A DNA stretch of 64,000 nucleotides from Marinibacterium sp050389775 (GTDB taxonomy: Bacteria; Pseudomonadota; Alphaproteobacteria; Rhodobacterales; Rhodobacteraceae), in the NCBI RefSeq assembly GCF_050389775.1, contig NZ_CP177144.1:4673051-4737050 (forward strand), in the 5' to 3' direction. The notes beneath the pieces are model-generated. The model was not told the origin of the DNA and made no database searches. It saw nothing but the letters and a program-made list of their open reading frames with translations. Made by a program: the position numbers and the translations under genes. This document shows positions 54,320 through 62,791 of this stretch, piece after piece; positions within the stretch are counted from its first letter, which is position 1, and the number at the start of each line of letters is the position of its first letter.

Positions 54320-55099
54320 TTGCCACTGTCTTCCCTGTTCAGCGGGACGCCCGACCGGTCGCGGCGGGCCCTCCTGCGCGGATTTGCCCTCTCTCCCTTC
54401 GCCGTCACCGGCTTTGGCGCGGCAACCACCGCCGCCCGGGCCGAGGCCCAGGATGCCGGGCTGATCGCGCCCAATGCCTGCATCCTGACGCCCGAGGTGA
54501 CCGAAGGACCCTATTACGTCGATCCCGGCCTGGTGCGCGCGGATATCACCGAAGACCGCCAGGGCGTCGGGCTTGAGATGAAGCTGCAGGTGGTCGACAC
54601 CGAATGCCGGCCGATCGAAGGCGCGCGGGTGGATATCTGGCATTGCGACGCGCTGGGGAATTACTCGGGCTTTGCGGGCCAGGGCAGCGATGCGCGGGCC
54701 GATACCGGCGACCAGACCTTCCTGCGCGGGACACAGGCCAGCGATGCCCGGGGCATCGCGACCTTCCGCACGATCTATCCCGGCTGGTATCGCGGGCGGA
54801 CGACCCACATTCACTACAAGGTCTTCCTGGACGAAAACACCGTGCTGACCAGCCAGGTGTTCTTTCCCGATGCGCTGTCGGAATACCTGTTCCGCTCGGT
54901 CGCGCCTTACAACGAGCGCGGGGCCGAACGCGACACGCTGAACGGGGCCGACCGGATTGCCCAGGCGGCCGGCGACGGGGCCTTTGCCTTTGTCCAGGAA
55001 CAGCCCGACCGCTATGTCGCTGCGCTGGTCGTGGGCGTCAGCCGCGACGCCCGCTCGCCCGCCTCCGGCGGCGCGCTGGTACCACCCCGGCAGGGCTGA
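54320..55099 (+). CDS. Intradiol ring-cleavage dioxygenase-like protein, Tat-type signal
   Basis: About 259 residues. The C-terminal domain shows the non-haem Fe(III) site: Tyr115 (DIWHCDALGNYSG), Tyr157 and His163/His165 (PGWYRGRTTHIHYKV), all four ligands of catechol/protocatechuate dioxygenases. The N-terminus has RSRRALLRGFALSP, a twin-arginine-like signal, unlike cytoplasmic ring-cleaving enzymes. Relatives of this exported type have uncertain substrates. The start codon is TTG 54320 behind AAGGAC; the purine-rich stretch before it contains an out-of-frame ATG. Read on the strand opposite to rnc and era. Confidence 0.8.
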   Translation: MPLSSLFSGTPDRSRRALLRGFALSPFAVTGFGAATTAARAEAQDAGLIAPNACILTPEVTEGPYYVDPGLVRADITEDRQGVGLEMKLQVVDTECRPIEGARVDIWHCDALGNYSGFAGQGSDARADTGDQTFLRGTQASDARGIATFRTIYPGWYRGRTTHIHYKVFLDENTVLTSQVFFPDALSEYLFRSVAPYNERGAERDTLNGADRIAQAAGDGAFAFVQEQPDRYVAALVVGVSRDARSPASGGALVPPRQG

Positions 55100-55270
55100 C
55101 GCCCTGCGCCACGGCAGGCGCCCTTCGGGCGCGGGCAGGTGGGATTGATCTGACAGGCAGGATGGACACCGCTCTGCGCTGGGGCGGCTGTTCAAAGGCA
55201 AATCGCCTTACGGCGCAGAGGACCAAGCGGCTGCGCCGCTTCGATCCATCGACTTTGCAGAATACGCGGC

Positions 55271-55954
55271 TCAGGCGCCGTTCAGCCGGGCCAGCAGAAC
55301 CTTGGCCGCAGCCTGTTCGGCCTGGCGTTTCGACCCGGCCTCGGCCTGGGCCTCGGTGCCATCGGCCAGCCGGACGGCAATGGTGAAACGCGGCGCATGG
55401 TCCGGGCCCGACCGGGCCTTTTCGACATAGCTGGGCGGGGTCTGGCCCCGGGCCTGGGCCCATTCCTGCAAGGCGGTCTTGGGATCGCGGGCATCGTCCT
55501 CGACCCGGCCGACCCGCTCGCCCCAATGGCGCAGGACAAAGGCCTGGGCGGCCTCGAACCCGGCATCCACGTAAACCGCGGCAATCAGCGCTTCGAGCCC
55601 GTCGGCCAGCAGGGCTTCCTTGCGCCGCCCGCCCGAGAGCATCTCGGACCGGCCCAGTTTCAGCACGTCGCCCAGGCCGATCTGGCGGGCCACGTCGGCG
55701 CAAGCCTCCTTGCGGACCAGGGCGTTGAACCGCGGGGCCAGCTGGCCCTCGCGGGCGCGGGGGTCGGCATCGAGCAGGGCCGTGGCCATGGCCAGGCCCA
55801 GCACGCGGTCGCCGAGGAATTCCAGCCGCTGGTTGTCGGGCCGCGTGGCGGTGGCGATGGACCCGTGGGTCAGGGCCTGCAGCAACAGCTCGGGGTTGGC
55901 GAACCGGTGCCCGATCCGCTCTTCGAATGCCTTCAGGTCCGCCGCCAGTTTCAC
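55271..55954 (-). CDS. rnc: Ribonuclease III
   Basis: A 227-residue double-strand-specific endonuclease. The nuclease signature NQRLEFLGDRVLGL and the second acidic site LLADGLEALIAAVY hold the metal-binding residues; the dsRNA-binding domain spans about 155-225 (KTALQEWAQARGQ to GSKRQAEQAAAKVLL). It overlaps lepB by four bases. Processes rRNA and mRNA duplexes. Confidence 0.96.
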   Translation of the reverse strand: MKLAADLKAFEERIGHRFANPELLLQALTHGSIATATRPDNQRLEFLGDRVLGLAMATALLDADPRAREGQLAPRFNALVRKEACADVARQIGLGDVLKLGRSEMLSGGRRKEALLADGLEALIAAVYVDAGFEAAQAFVLRHWGERVGRVEDDARDPKTALQEWAQARGQTPPSYVEKARSGPDHAPRFTIAVRLADGTEAQAEAGSKRQAEQAAAKVLLARLNGA

Positions 55955-56787
55955 TCGATCGCCTTGAAGAAACGGTCGCCGCGCCAGGTCCAGAAGAACA
56001 GCATGGACCGGCCCGCCGAGGAGAACATGATGCGATCCGCCCGGCCGATCAGGTTCTCGCGGGGCACGAAGCCCACGCCGCCGGCGGTCTGGGGCACGCG
56101 GCTGTCGGTGGAATTGTCGCGGTTGTCACCCATGAAGAAGAAGTGGTCGGCGGGCACCGTGTAGATGCCGGTGTTGTCGACCGAGGTGTTGGCGATATTC
56201 AGGATCGTGTGCGACACGCCGTTGGGCAGGGTTTCGACCTGGCGCGACTTGATGCAGGTGCCGCCATCGCCGACGGGGCCGTTTTCACAGCGCGGGCGCA
56301 GGCCCTGGGGTCCCTGGGGGGCCATGATCTCGTCGAACGTGCCGTCATCGGCGACCTGGACCGGCTCTCCGTTGATGTAAAGCAGCCCCTCGCGGACCTG
56401 GATCTTGTCGCCCGGCAGGCCGATCAGGCGCTTGATGAAATCGCGGCCCGTGACCGGGTGGCGGAAGACAACGACATCGCCACGCTCGGGTTCGCCGCCG
56501 AACAGGCGCGTGTTGTTGCCCTTGGTGAAACCGCAGAGATCCTCGGCGTCGATATCGACCCCGAAACGCGGGATGATGACCGAGGGACACGAGGCATAGG
56601 AATAGCCGTAAGCCATCTTGTTGACGAAGAGGAAGTCGCCGATCAGCAGGGTTTCCTTCATCGACCCGGAGGGAATCCAGAAGGGCTGGAAGAACAGCGT
56701 GCGGAAGACTCCGGCGATCAGGAGCGCATAGACAATGGTCTTGATCGTTTCGACAATGGCGTTTCCGGTTTGGGTCTTTTCGGCCAT
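55951..56787 (-). CDS. lepB: Signal peptidase I
   Basis: A 278-residue membrane peptidase that cuts exported preproteins. One N-terminal helix (TIVYALLIAGVFRTLFF), catalytic Ser in IPSGSMKETLLIGD, general base Lys in RDFIKRLIGLPGD, and the C-terminal FFFMGDNRDNSTDSR block. ATG 56787 removes the unrelated Pro-rich upstream codons. It forms one unit with acpS and rnc. Confidence 0.96.
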   Translation of the reverse strand: MAEKTQTGNAIVETIKTIVYALLIAGVFRTLFFQPFWIPSGSMKETLLIGDFLFVNKMAYGYSYASCPSVIIPRFGVDIDAEDLCGFTKGNNTRLFGGEPERGDVVVFRHPVTGRDFIKRLIGLPGDKIQVREGLLYINGEPVQVADDGTFDEIMAPQGPQGLRPRCENGPVGDGGTCIKSRQVETLPNGVSHTILNIANTSVDNTGIYTVPADHFFFMGDNRDNSTDSRVPQTAGGVGFVPRENLIGRADRIMFSSAGRSMLFFWTWRGDRFFKAIE

Positions 56788-56842
56788 GAGGCTCTCCGTC
56801 AGGGGTCCGGTGCGGGGTTCATGCGGGCGCGGCTGGCGCAAG

Positions 56843-57262
56843 TCAACCCGGGCCGGCAGCCGCGGCGCGCGGCCTGGCCTCGATGATCACGAAGGCTTGT
56901 GCCCAGGGGTGGTCGTCGGTCAGCGTGACATGGATGATCGCCTCGTAGCCCGGCGGGGTCATGGCCGCCAGCCGCTCGCGGGCCCAGCCGGTGACTTCCA
57001 TGACCGGCTGGCCAGTGTCGAGGTTCGACACGGCCATGTCGCGCCAGGCAATGCCCATGCGCAGGCCTGTGCCAAGGGCCTTGGAACAGGCTTCCTTGGC
57101 GGCCCATCGCTTGGCATAGGTGCCCGGCGTGTCCTTGCGGCGCTCGGCCTTGCGCTGTTCGGTCTCGGTGAAGACCCGGTTGCGGAACCGGTCGCCGAAC
57201 CGGTCGAGCGTGGCGGCGATCCGGTCGATATTGGCAAGATCGGTGCCGATACCCAGGATCAT
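56843..57262 (-). CDS. acpS: Holo-[acyl-carrier-protein] synthase
   Basis: A 139-residue phosphopantetheinyl transferase that activates ACP. The magnesium Asp8 in GIGTDLANIDRI and the KRWAAKEACSKALGTG motif are intact. A repeat-rich 70-base gap separates it from pdxJ upstream. Confidence 0.96.
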   Translation of the reverse strand: MILGIGTDLANIDRIAATLDRFGDRFRNRVFTETEQRKAERRKDTPGTYAKRWAAKEACSKALGTGLRMGIAWRDMAVSNLDTGQPVMEVTGWARERLAAMTPPGYEAIIHVTLTDDHPWAQAFVIIEARPRAAAAGPG

Positions 57263-57274
57263 GCCGATCCGCGC

Positions 57275-57323
57275 CCGGAAAATTCCGCGAATTTTCTGGA
57301 TCGAGAATTTTCCGGGAAAATTC
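57275..57323. repeat. Cluster of GAAAATTC palindromic units
   Basis: Four GAAAATTC/GAATTTTC copies (57278, 57289, 57305, 57316). CCGGAAAATTC (57275-57285) and GAATTTTCCGG (57305-57315) form an 11-bp perfect stem; the inner copies can pair with the outer one in an alternative fold. The patch is far more AT-rich than its surroundings. Confidence 0.8.
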
Positions 57324-57332
57324 TGGCAGCCG

Positions 57333-58082
57333 TCACGCCCGGGCCTCGTCCATCAGCCGGCGCATCTCGCGGATGGCCGGGTCGAGCCCCAGGAAGATCG
57401 CCTCGCCGATCAGGAAATGGCCGATGTTCAGCTCCATCACCTCGGGAAAGGCCGCGACCGGCTGCACCGTCTCGTAGGTCAGCCCGTGGCCGGCATGAAC
57501 CTCCAGCCCCAGCGAATGGGCAAAAGCCGACATCTCGCGCAGGGACGCCAGCTCGCGGTCGCGGTCGTCGAACCGGCCCTCGGCATGGGCGTCGCAATAG
57601 GCCCCGGTGTGCAGCTCGATGACCTGGGCGCCGATGCGGTGGGCGGCCTCGATCTGGCGGCGGTCGGCGGCGATGAAGATCGACACCCGGCAGCCGGCCT
57701 CGCGCAGGGGCGCGATGAAATGGGCCAGGCGGTTTTCCTCGCGGGCCACTTCCAGCCCGCCTTCGGTCGTGCGCTCCTCGCGCCGTTCGGGCACGATGCA
57801 CACGGCATGGGGCTTGTGGCGCAGGGCGATGGCCTGCATCTCGGCCGTGGCGGCCATCTCGAAATTGAGCGGCACGGTCAGCGTGTCCATCAGCCCGTCG
57901 ATATCGGCGTCCGAGATGTGGCGGCGGTCTTCGCGCAGGTGGGCGGTGATGCCATCGGCCCCGGCGGCCTCGGCGATGCGCGCGGCGCGCAGCGGGTCGG
58001 GATAGGCGCCGCCGCGGGCATTGCGCACGGTGGCCACGTGGTCGATGTTCACGCCAAGGCGCAGCTGGCCGGTTGCAGACAT
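57333..58082 (-). CDS. pdxJ: Pyridoxine 5'-phosphate synthase
   Basis: A 249-residue TIM-barrel enzyme closing the pyridoxine ring from 1-deoxyxylulose 5-phosphate and a 3-amino-2-oxopropyl phosphate. LGVNIDHVATVRNARG, GADGITAHLREDRRHI, VSIFIAADRRQIEA, IELHTGAY and VHAGHGLTY are the signature blocks. Leads the pdxJ-acpS-lepB-rnc unit. Confidence 0.97.
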   Translation of the reverse strand: MSATGQLRLGVNIDHVATVRNARGGAYPDPLRAARIAEAAGADGITAHLREDRRHISDADIDGLMDTLTVPLNFEMAATAEMQAIALRHKPHAVCIVPERREERTTEGGLEVAREENRLAHFIAPLREAGCRVSIFIAADRRQIEAAHRIGAQVIELHTGAYCDAHAEGRFDDRDRELASLREMSAFAHSLGLEVHAGHGLTYETVQPVAAFPEVMELNIGHFLIGEAIFLGLDPAIREMRRLMDEARA

Positions 58083-58115
58083 TGGATACTCCTGCCGTCG
58101 AATGCTGACCCGCTT

Positions 58116-58781
58116 CTAGCGCGCATCGGACCGGACGTCAGCCGTCCTTTCCTGCGCCGCCGCGGCATTGGCCTTGATGTCGTCGAATTTCTTGCGGATG
58201 CGCGCGGCGCGGCGGCTCTGGTAGGCCCGGATGACCGGCACGGTCAGGTAATAGGCCACCGTCGCGCAGATGATCCCGGGCAGCAGCCCACCGACCAGGT
58301 AGGGCACGAAGATCTCGTGATAGAACACGGTCAGCCCCGACCAATCGGCCCGCGCATCGGTGAAGAGCGCAAAGAAATTGTGGTAGAGATCACCCCAGGC
58401 ATCGGCGAACTTGCCCCCGAAGCTGCGGCCGGTGTCATGCCGGGCCCGGGTGCCCAGCAGGAAATGGCCGGTTTCCAGCGACACCGCGCCGATCGGCACA
58501 TAGGTCAGCGGATTGCCGAAGAACGTGCCGGTCAGGGCGGCCAGGATGTTGCCGTTCATCAGCCGGGCCACCAGGGCGGCGATCAGGAAATGCAGGCCGT
58601 AGAACGGGGTAAAGGCCGTGAACACCCCGGCCCAGATGCCCCGCGCGATGCGCTCGGGCTTGTCGGGCAGCCGGCGCACGCGGTGCTGGACATAGAGGAA
58701 CGCACGCCCCCATCCGCCCGGCGGATAGACGAAATCCGCCGCCTGCCGCAGCACTCCCCTTCTGTTTCGTCGTTTGAACAC
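58116..58781 (-). CDS. DUF2062-family membrane protein
   Basis: A 221-residue protein with two to three membrane segments. The RIARGIWAGVFTAFTPFYGLHFLIAALVARLMNGNI and GTFFGNPLTYVPI blocks are the DUF2062 signature. Function unknown; the position between rsh and pdxJ is conserved in rhodobacters. A charged Arg/Lys-rich tail follows the last helix. Confidence 0.85.
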   Translation of the reverse strand: MFKRRNRRGVLRQAADFVYPPGGWGRAFLYVQHRVRRLPDKPERIARGIWAGVFTAFTPFYGLHFLIAALVARLMNGNILAALTGTFFGNPLTYVPIGAVSLETGHFLLGTRARHDTGRSFGGKFADAWGDLYHNFFALFTDARADWSGLTVFYHEIFVPYLVGGLLPGIICATVAYYLTVPVIRAYQSRRAARIRKKFDDIKANAAAAQERTADVRSDAR

Positions 58782-58814
58782 GACGCAGGCACCCCTTCCC
58801 GCTCGACCGACGCC

Positions 58815-60947
58815 TCAGCGCGCCGCCATGTCCTGTCGTGCCGGTTCGCGGAACCGGGCCACCGAGGCCACGTCGCTTTCTGCTTCCAGCATCAGCATCA
58901 ATGAATGCAGCTGCTCGATGTCACGCAGCTCTACATGCACATGTAGGCGGTAAAAATCCGGTTTCCGATCCACAAAGTTCAGATCCGAGATATTGGCCTT
59001 CTTCTCTCCGATCAATGTGCAGATTCGCCCCAGTACCCCGGCATCGTTTCCGATGGTCACGTCGATCGTCGCCTCGTAGGCCGCCGGATGCGTGCCGGCT
59101 TCCCAGTGCAGGTCGACCCAGCGCTCGGGCTGGTCTTCGAAATCGCTCAGCCGCTCGCAATCGATGGCATGCACGACAACGCCCTTGCCGCGCGAGGTGA
59201 TGCCGATGATGCGCTCGCCCGGCAGCGGCTGGCAGCAGGGCGCGCGTTCAAAGCTCTGGCCGGGCTCCAGCCCGATCACCGCCCGGCGCGGTTCGATCCC
59301 GTCATCCTCGTCGGCGGTCAGCTCGGGATAGACGGCCTGGACAACCTCGTGGGTGGTCAGTTCGGCGCTGCCCAGCCGGGCCAGCAGCGTTTCGCGCCCG
59401 TCCAGCCGCAGGTGGCGGGCGGCGGTTTCCAGCACCTTGTCTGTGGCCTTGCGCCCGACATGTTCAAAGGCCGACCGGGCCAGTTCGCGGCCCAGCCGCA
59501 CAAAGCGTTCGCGGTCGGCTTCGCGCAGGGCCCGGCGGATGGCCGTGCGGGCCTTGCCCGTGGTGGCGATTTCCAGCCAGGACGCCTGGGGCGTCTGGCC
59601 CTCGGCGGTGATGATCTCGCAGCTCTGGCCGTTCTTCAGCCGGGTCCAGAGCGGCACGCGGATGCCATCGACCTTGGCCCCCACGCAGGCCGCGCCGATC
59701 CGGGTGTGGATGGCATAGGCATAATCGATCGGCGTGGCGCCCCGGGGCAGCTTGATCACGTCGCCCTTGGGCGTGAAGCAGAAGACCTGGTCGGAATACA
59801 TCTCCAGCTTGACGGCTTCGAGAAAATCCTCGTGATCTTCCTCGGCGTCGAACTGTTCGGTCAGCGACGAGATCCACTTGGCCGGATCGACGGCAAAGGG
59901 GTTCTCGGCCCGCACGCCGTCGCGATAGGACCAATGGGCGGCCACGCCGGTTTCGGCCACGTCATGCATCTGGCGGGTGCGGATCTGGACCTCGACCCGC
60001 TTGCCGTCGCGGCCCGACACGGTGGTATGGATCGACCGATAGCCGTTGGACTTGGGCTGGCTGATGTAATCCTTGAACCGCCCCGGCACCGATTTCCAGC
60101 GCGTGTGGATGACCCCAAGCGCGCGGTAGCAATCCTCGTCATGGGTGGTGATGACCCGGAACCCATAGATGTCGGACAGCCGTGAGAAACCCTGCTTCTT
60201 CTCCTGCATCTTGCGCCAGATCGAATAGGGTTTCTTGGCCCGGCCAAAGACCTCGGCCTCGATCCCGGCCTTGTCGAGCTCGTGGCGCATGTCGCCGGTG
60301 ATGCGGTGGATCACATCGCCGGTCTCGCGTTGCAGGGTGATGAACCGCCGGATGATCGACTGGCGCCCGTCGGGATTGGTCACGCGAAAGGCCAGGTCTT
60401 CGAGTTCCTCGCGCATCCATTGCATGCCCATCCGCCCGGCCAGCGGCGCATAGATGTCCATGGTCTCGCGCGCCTTCTGCATCTGCTTCTCGGCGCGCAT
60501 CGCCTTGATCGTGCGCATATTGTGCAGACGGTCGGCCAGCTTGACCAGGATCACCCGCAGATCCTTGGACATGGCCATGAAGAGCTTGCGGAAATTCTCG
60601 GCCTGCTTGGTCTCGCGGCTGGACAGCTGCAGGTTGGTCAGCTTGGTCACGCCATCGACAAGCATCGCCACCTCGGGGCCGAACCGCTCCGAGATTTCCT
60701 TGTAGGACGCCTTGGTGTCCTCGATCGTGTCGTGCAGAAGGGCGGTGATGATCGTGGCATCATCCAGCCGCTGTTCGGTCAGGATCGCCGCCACGGCCAC
60801 GGGATGGGTGAAATAGGGCTCACCCGACTGGCGGAACTGGCCGTCGTGCATCTCCTTGCCAAAGGCATAGGCCTCGGCGATCAGGGCTGCATTGGTCTTG
60901 GGATTGTAGTTGCGGACCAGTGCAATCAGATCGTCTGCTGCAATCAT
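58815..60947 (-). CDS. Bifunctional (p)ppGpp synthetase/hydrolase (Rsh)
   Basis: A 710-residue stringent-response enzyme. Hydrolase HD domain with HDTIED (His72/Asp73), synthetase with YGFRVITTHDEDCYRALGVIH and KSNGYRSIHTT, TGS domain (FCFTPKGDVIKLPRGATPIDYAYAIHT) near 400 and a C-terminal ACT domain. The intact HD site shows it also degrades (p)ppGpp, so it is a single Rsh rather than RelA. Upstream rpoZ is 30 bases away, as in many alphaproteobacteria. Confidence 0.96.
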   Translation of the reverse strand: MIAADDLIALVRNYNPKTNAALIAEAYAFGKEMHDGQFRQSGEPYFTHPVAVAAILTEQRLDDATIITALLHDTIEDTKASYKEISERFGPEVAMLVDGVTKLTNLQLSSRETKQAENFRKLFMAMSKDLRVILVKLADRLHNMRTIKAMRAEKQMQKARETMDIYAPLAGRMGMQWMREELEDLAFRVTNPDGRQSIIRRFITLQRETGDVIHRITGDMRHELDKAGIEAEVFGRAKKPYSIWRKMQEKKQGFSRLSDIYGFRVITTHDEDCYRALGVIHTRWKSVPGRFKDYISQPKSNGYRSIHTTVSGRDGKRVEVQIRTRQMHDVAETGVAAHWSYRDGVRAENPFAVDPAKWISSLTEQFDAEEDHEDFLEAVKLEMYSDQVFCFTPKGDVIKLPRGATPIDYAYAIHTRIGAACVGAKVDGIRVPLWTRLKNGQSCEIITAEGQTPQASWLEIATTGKARTAIRRALREADRERFVRLGRELARSAFEHVGRKATDKVLETAARHLRLDGRETLLARLGSAELTTHEVVQAVYPELTADEDDGIEPRRAVIGLEPGQSFERAPCCQPLPGERIIGITSRGKGVVVHAIDCERLSDFEDQPERWVDLHWEAGTHPAAYEATIDVTIGNDAGVLGRICTLIGEKKANISDLNFVDRKPDFYRLHVHVELRDIEQLHSLMLMLEAESDVASVARFREPARQDMAAR

Positions 60948-60977
60948 CTGGTCCGCATGCCTTCCGGGGGCAGGGCG

Positions 60978-61331
60978 TCAGCCCTGGCCCTGGGCCTCCA
61001 TCAGGGCCCGCAGGAGTTTTTCCTCGGACATGTCGTCCTCGGCCGGCTTGTCGGGCTCGGCGCCCATCAGCAGGGCCATCGTGTCCTCTTCGGGCTCGTC
61101 GACCTCGATCTGGTTCTGGTTCGATTCGATCAGGCGCTCACGCAGCTCGCTGGCGCTCTGAGTTTCCTCGGCGATCTCGCGCAGGGCAACGATGGGGTTC
61201 TTGTCATTGTCGCGGTCGACCGTGATCGCGGCACCCGACGACACTTCGCGCGCACGATGTGCGGCGAGCAGGACGAGCTCGAACCGGTTCGGAACCTTGT
61301 CAACGCAGTCTTCAACCGTCACGCGGGCCAT
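60978..61331 (-). CDS. rpoZ: RNA polymerase omega subunit
   Basis: A 117-residue protein. MARVTVEDCVDKVPNRFELVLLAAHRARE is the omega fold that clamps the beta' tail; the C-terminal half is acidic and variable. ATG 61331 is the standard start. First gene of the rsh unit. Confidence 0.96.
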   Translation of the reverse strand: MARVTVEDCVDKVPNRFELVLLAAHRAREVSSGAAITVDRDNDKNPIVALREIAEETQSASELRERLIESNQNQIEVDEPEEDTMALLMGAEPDKPAEDDMSEEKLLRALMEAQGQG

Positions 61332-61415
61332 GAGAGTACTCCAGTACTGAAAATGTCGGGGCCGGAAACGCATGCCTAAACCCGAATCTATCGCTTGACA
61401 AGCGGTGATTTCGCG

Positions 61416-61985
61416 TCAAAGCGGCCGCACCGCGTCGCGGTCGTCCTGCGGCAGGTCCGCCAGCATGCCGGCCACCGTCTTGTCCAGCACCGGATGGCGC
61501 CAGCCCGGGGCGATGTCCAACATCGGCACCAGGACAAAGGCCCGGTCCTGGATCCGCGGATGCGGCAGGATCAGCCGGTCCGGCGCGGCCAGGCGCTGTT
61601 CGTCGGGCGGCAGGGCCCGCCAGGTGTCGTGCACCGCACGATCGGGCAGCACCAGGCCCCCCCAGGCCACCAGGTCGAGATCCAGCGTCCGCTGGCCCCA
61701 ACGCGTCTTCCGGTTGCGCCCGAAATCGGATTCGATGTCGTGAAGTGCCGCGAGAACTGTGTCAGGTGACATGCATGTCCAAGCGGACAGGGCGGCATTC
61801 ACATAGTCTGGCCCGGCCCCCGCAGGGAAGCATGGCGTGGCATAGAACCGGCTGACGGCCCTGATTTCAAAGCCCTTTCCCGCAAGCGCGGCCACCGCGC
61901 TGCGAAGGGTTTCGGCAGGTGCGCCCACTTGTGATGGCAGGTTTGCACCGAGACATATGATTAGGCTTGACCCTAGGTCGGTCAT
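61416..61985 (-). CDS. folK: 2-amino-4-hydroxy-6-hydroxymethyldihydropteridine pyrophosphokinase
   Basis: A 189-residue folate-pathway kinase. LGANLPSQVG at the start, RFYATPCFPAGAGPDYVNAALSA, and the active-site pattern FGRNRKTRWGQRTLDLDL with LPHPRIQDRAFVLVPM are intact, including the paired Asp that bind magnesium. A GTG three codons upstream is an alternative start. Reads with rpoZ. Confidence 0.93.
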   Translation of the reverse strand: MTDLGSSLIICLGANLPSQVGAPAETLRSAVAALAGKGFEIRAVSRFYATPCFPAGAGPDYVNAALSAWTCMSPDTVLAALHDIESDFGRNRKTRWGQRTLDLDLVAWGGLVLPDRAVHDTWRALPPDEQRLAAPDRLILPHPRIQDRAFVLVPMLDIAPGWRHPVLDKTVAGMLADLPQDDRDAVRPL

Positions 61986-62123
61986 GATTTTCACTATTTC
62001 GTAGGGTTACAAGGGTTGCTCGCCCAAATTCAGCCTCTATTTTTGCAAGGCCGTACCGCCGGATGATTATTGACGACCACTGAGTTGATTTAAAGGCGAA
62101 CGGGCTACCGGAAGGACATATTG

Positions 62124-62699
62124 ATGTTTTACAAAGACGAACGGCTTGCGCTGTTCATCGACGGGTCAAACCTTTATGCGGCAGCTAAGGCGCTTGGATT
62201 TGATATCGATTACAAGTTGCTCCGGATGGAATTCATGCGTCGGGGCAAGCTGCTGCGGGCGTTCTACTATACCGCGCTTCTTGAAAACGACGAATATTCC
62301 CCGATCCGGCCGCTGGTCGACTGGCTGCATTACAATGGGTTCACCATGGTGACGAAGCCGGCCAAGGAATACACCGACAGCATGGGACGCCGCAAGGTCA
62401 AGGGCAACATGGACATCGAGCTTGCCGTCGATGCCATGGAACTGGCCCCGCGCGTCGACCATATCGTGCTGTTCTCGGGCGATGGCGACTTCCGGCCGCT
62501 GGTCGAAAGCCTGCAACGCCAGGGGGTCCGGGTATCCGTCGTGTCGACGATCCGCAGCCAGCCGCCGATGATCTCGGACGACCTGCGCCGCCAGGCCGAC
62601 AATTTCATCGAGCTCGAAGAGCTCAAGGAAGTGATCGGCCGCCCGCCGCGTGAACACCAGTCGGACCGCAACATCTCGGTTGCGGGCGGCAGCGCCTGA
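62124..62699 (+). CDS. NYN-domain (LabA/DUF88-like) protein
   Basis: A 191-residue PIN-like nuclease-fold protein. ALFIDGSNLYAAAKALGFDIDY, KGNMDIELAVDAMELA and VLFSGDGDFRPLVESLQRQG hold the three acidic blocks of the NYN domain, expected to bind metal and cut RNA. The C-terminus is short and basic. GGAAGGA lies eight bases before ATG 62124. Divergent from folK; role unknown. Confidence 0.88.
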   Translation: MFYKDERLALFIDGSNLYAAAKALGFDIDYKLLRMEFMRRGKLLRAFYYTALLENDEYSPIRPLVDWLHYNGFTMVTKPAKEYTDSMGRRKVKGNMDIELAVDAMELAPRVDHIVLFSGDGDFRPLVESLQRQGVRVSVVSTIRSQPPMISDDLRRQADNFIELEELKEVIGRPPREHQSDRNISVAGGSA

Positions 62700-62791
62700 C
62701 TGAAATGACCGGCAACCGGGCCTGCAGGCGCAGGCCCGGCTGGATTTCCCCTGCCGGACGGCCTAGGTCGTAGGGCAAGGAGATCTGACGC

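Noticed and set aside
54289..54576. Small frame starting MKKKKKKDN before the dioxygenase
   Set aside because: Out of frame with the dioxygenase and becomes Arg/Pro-rich; the purine tract is better read as the ribosome-binding region of the TTG start.
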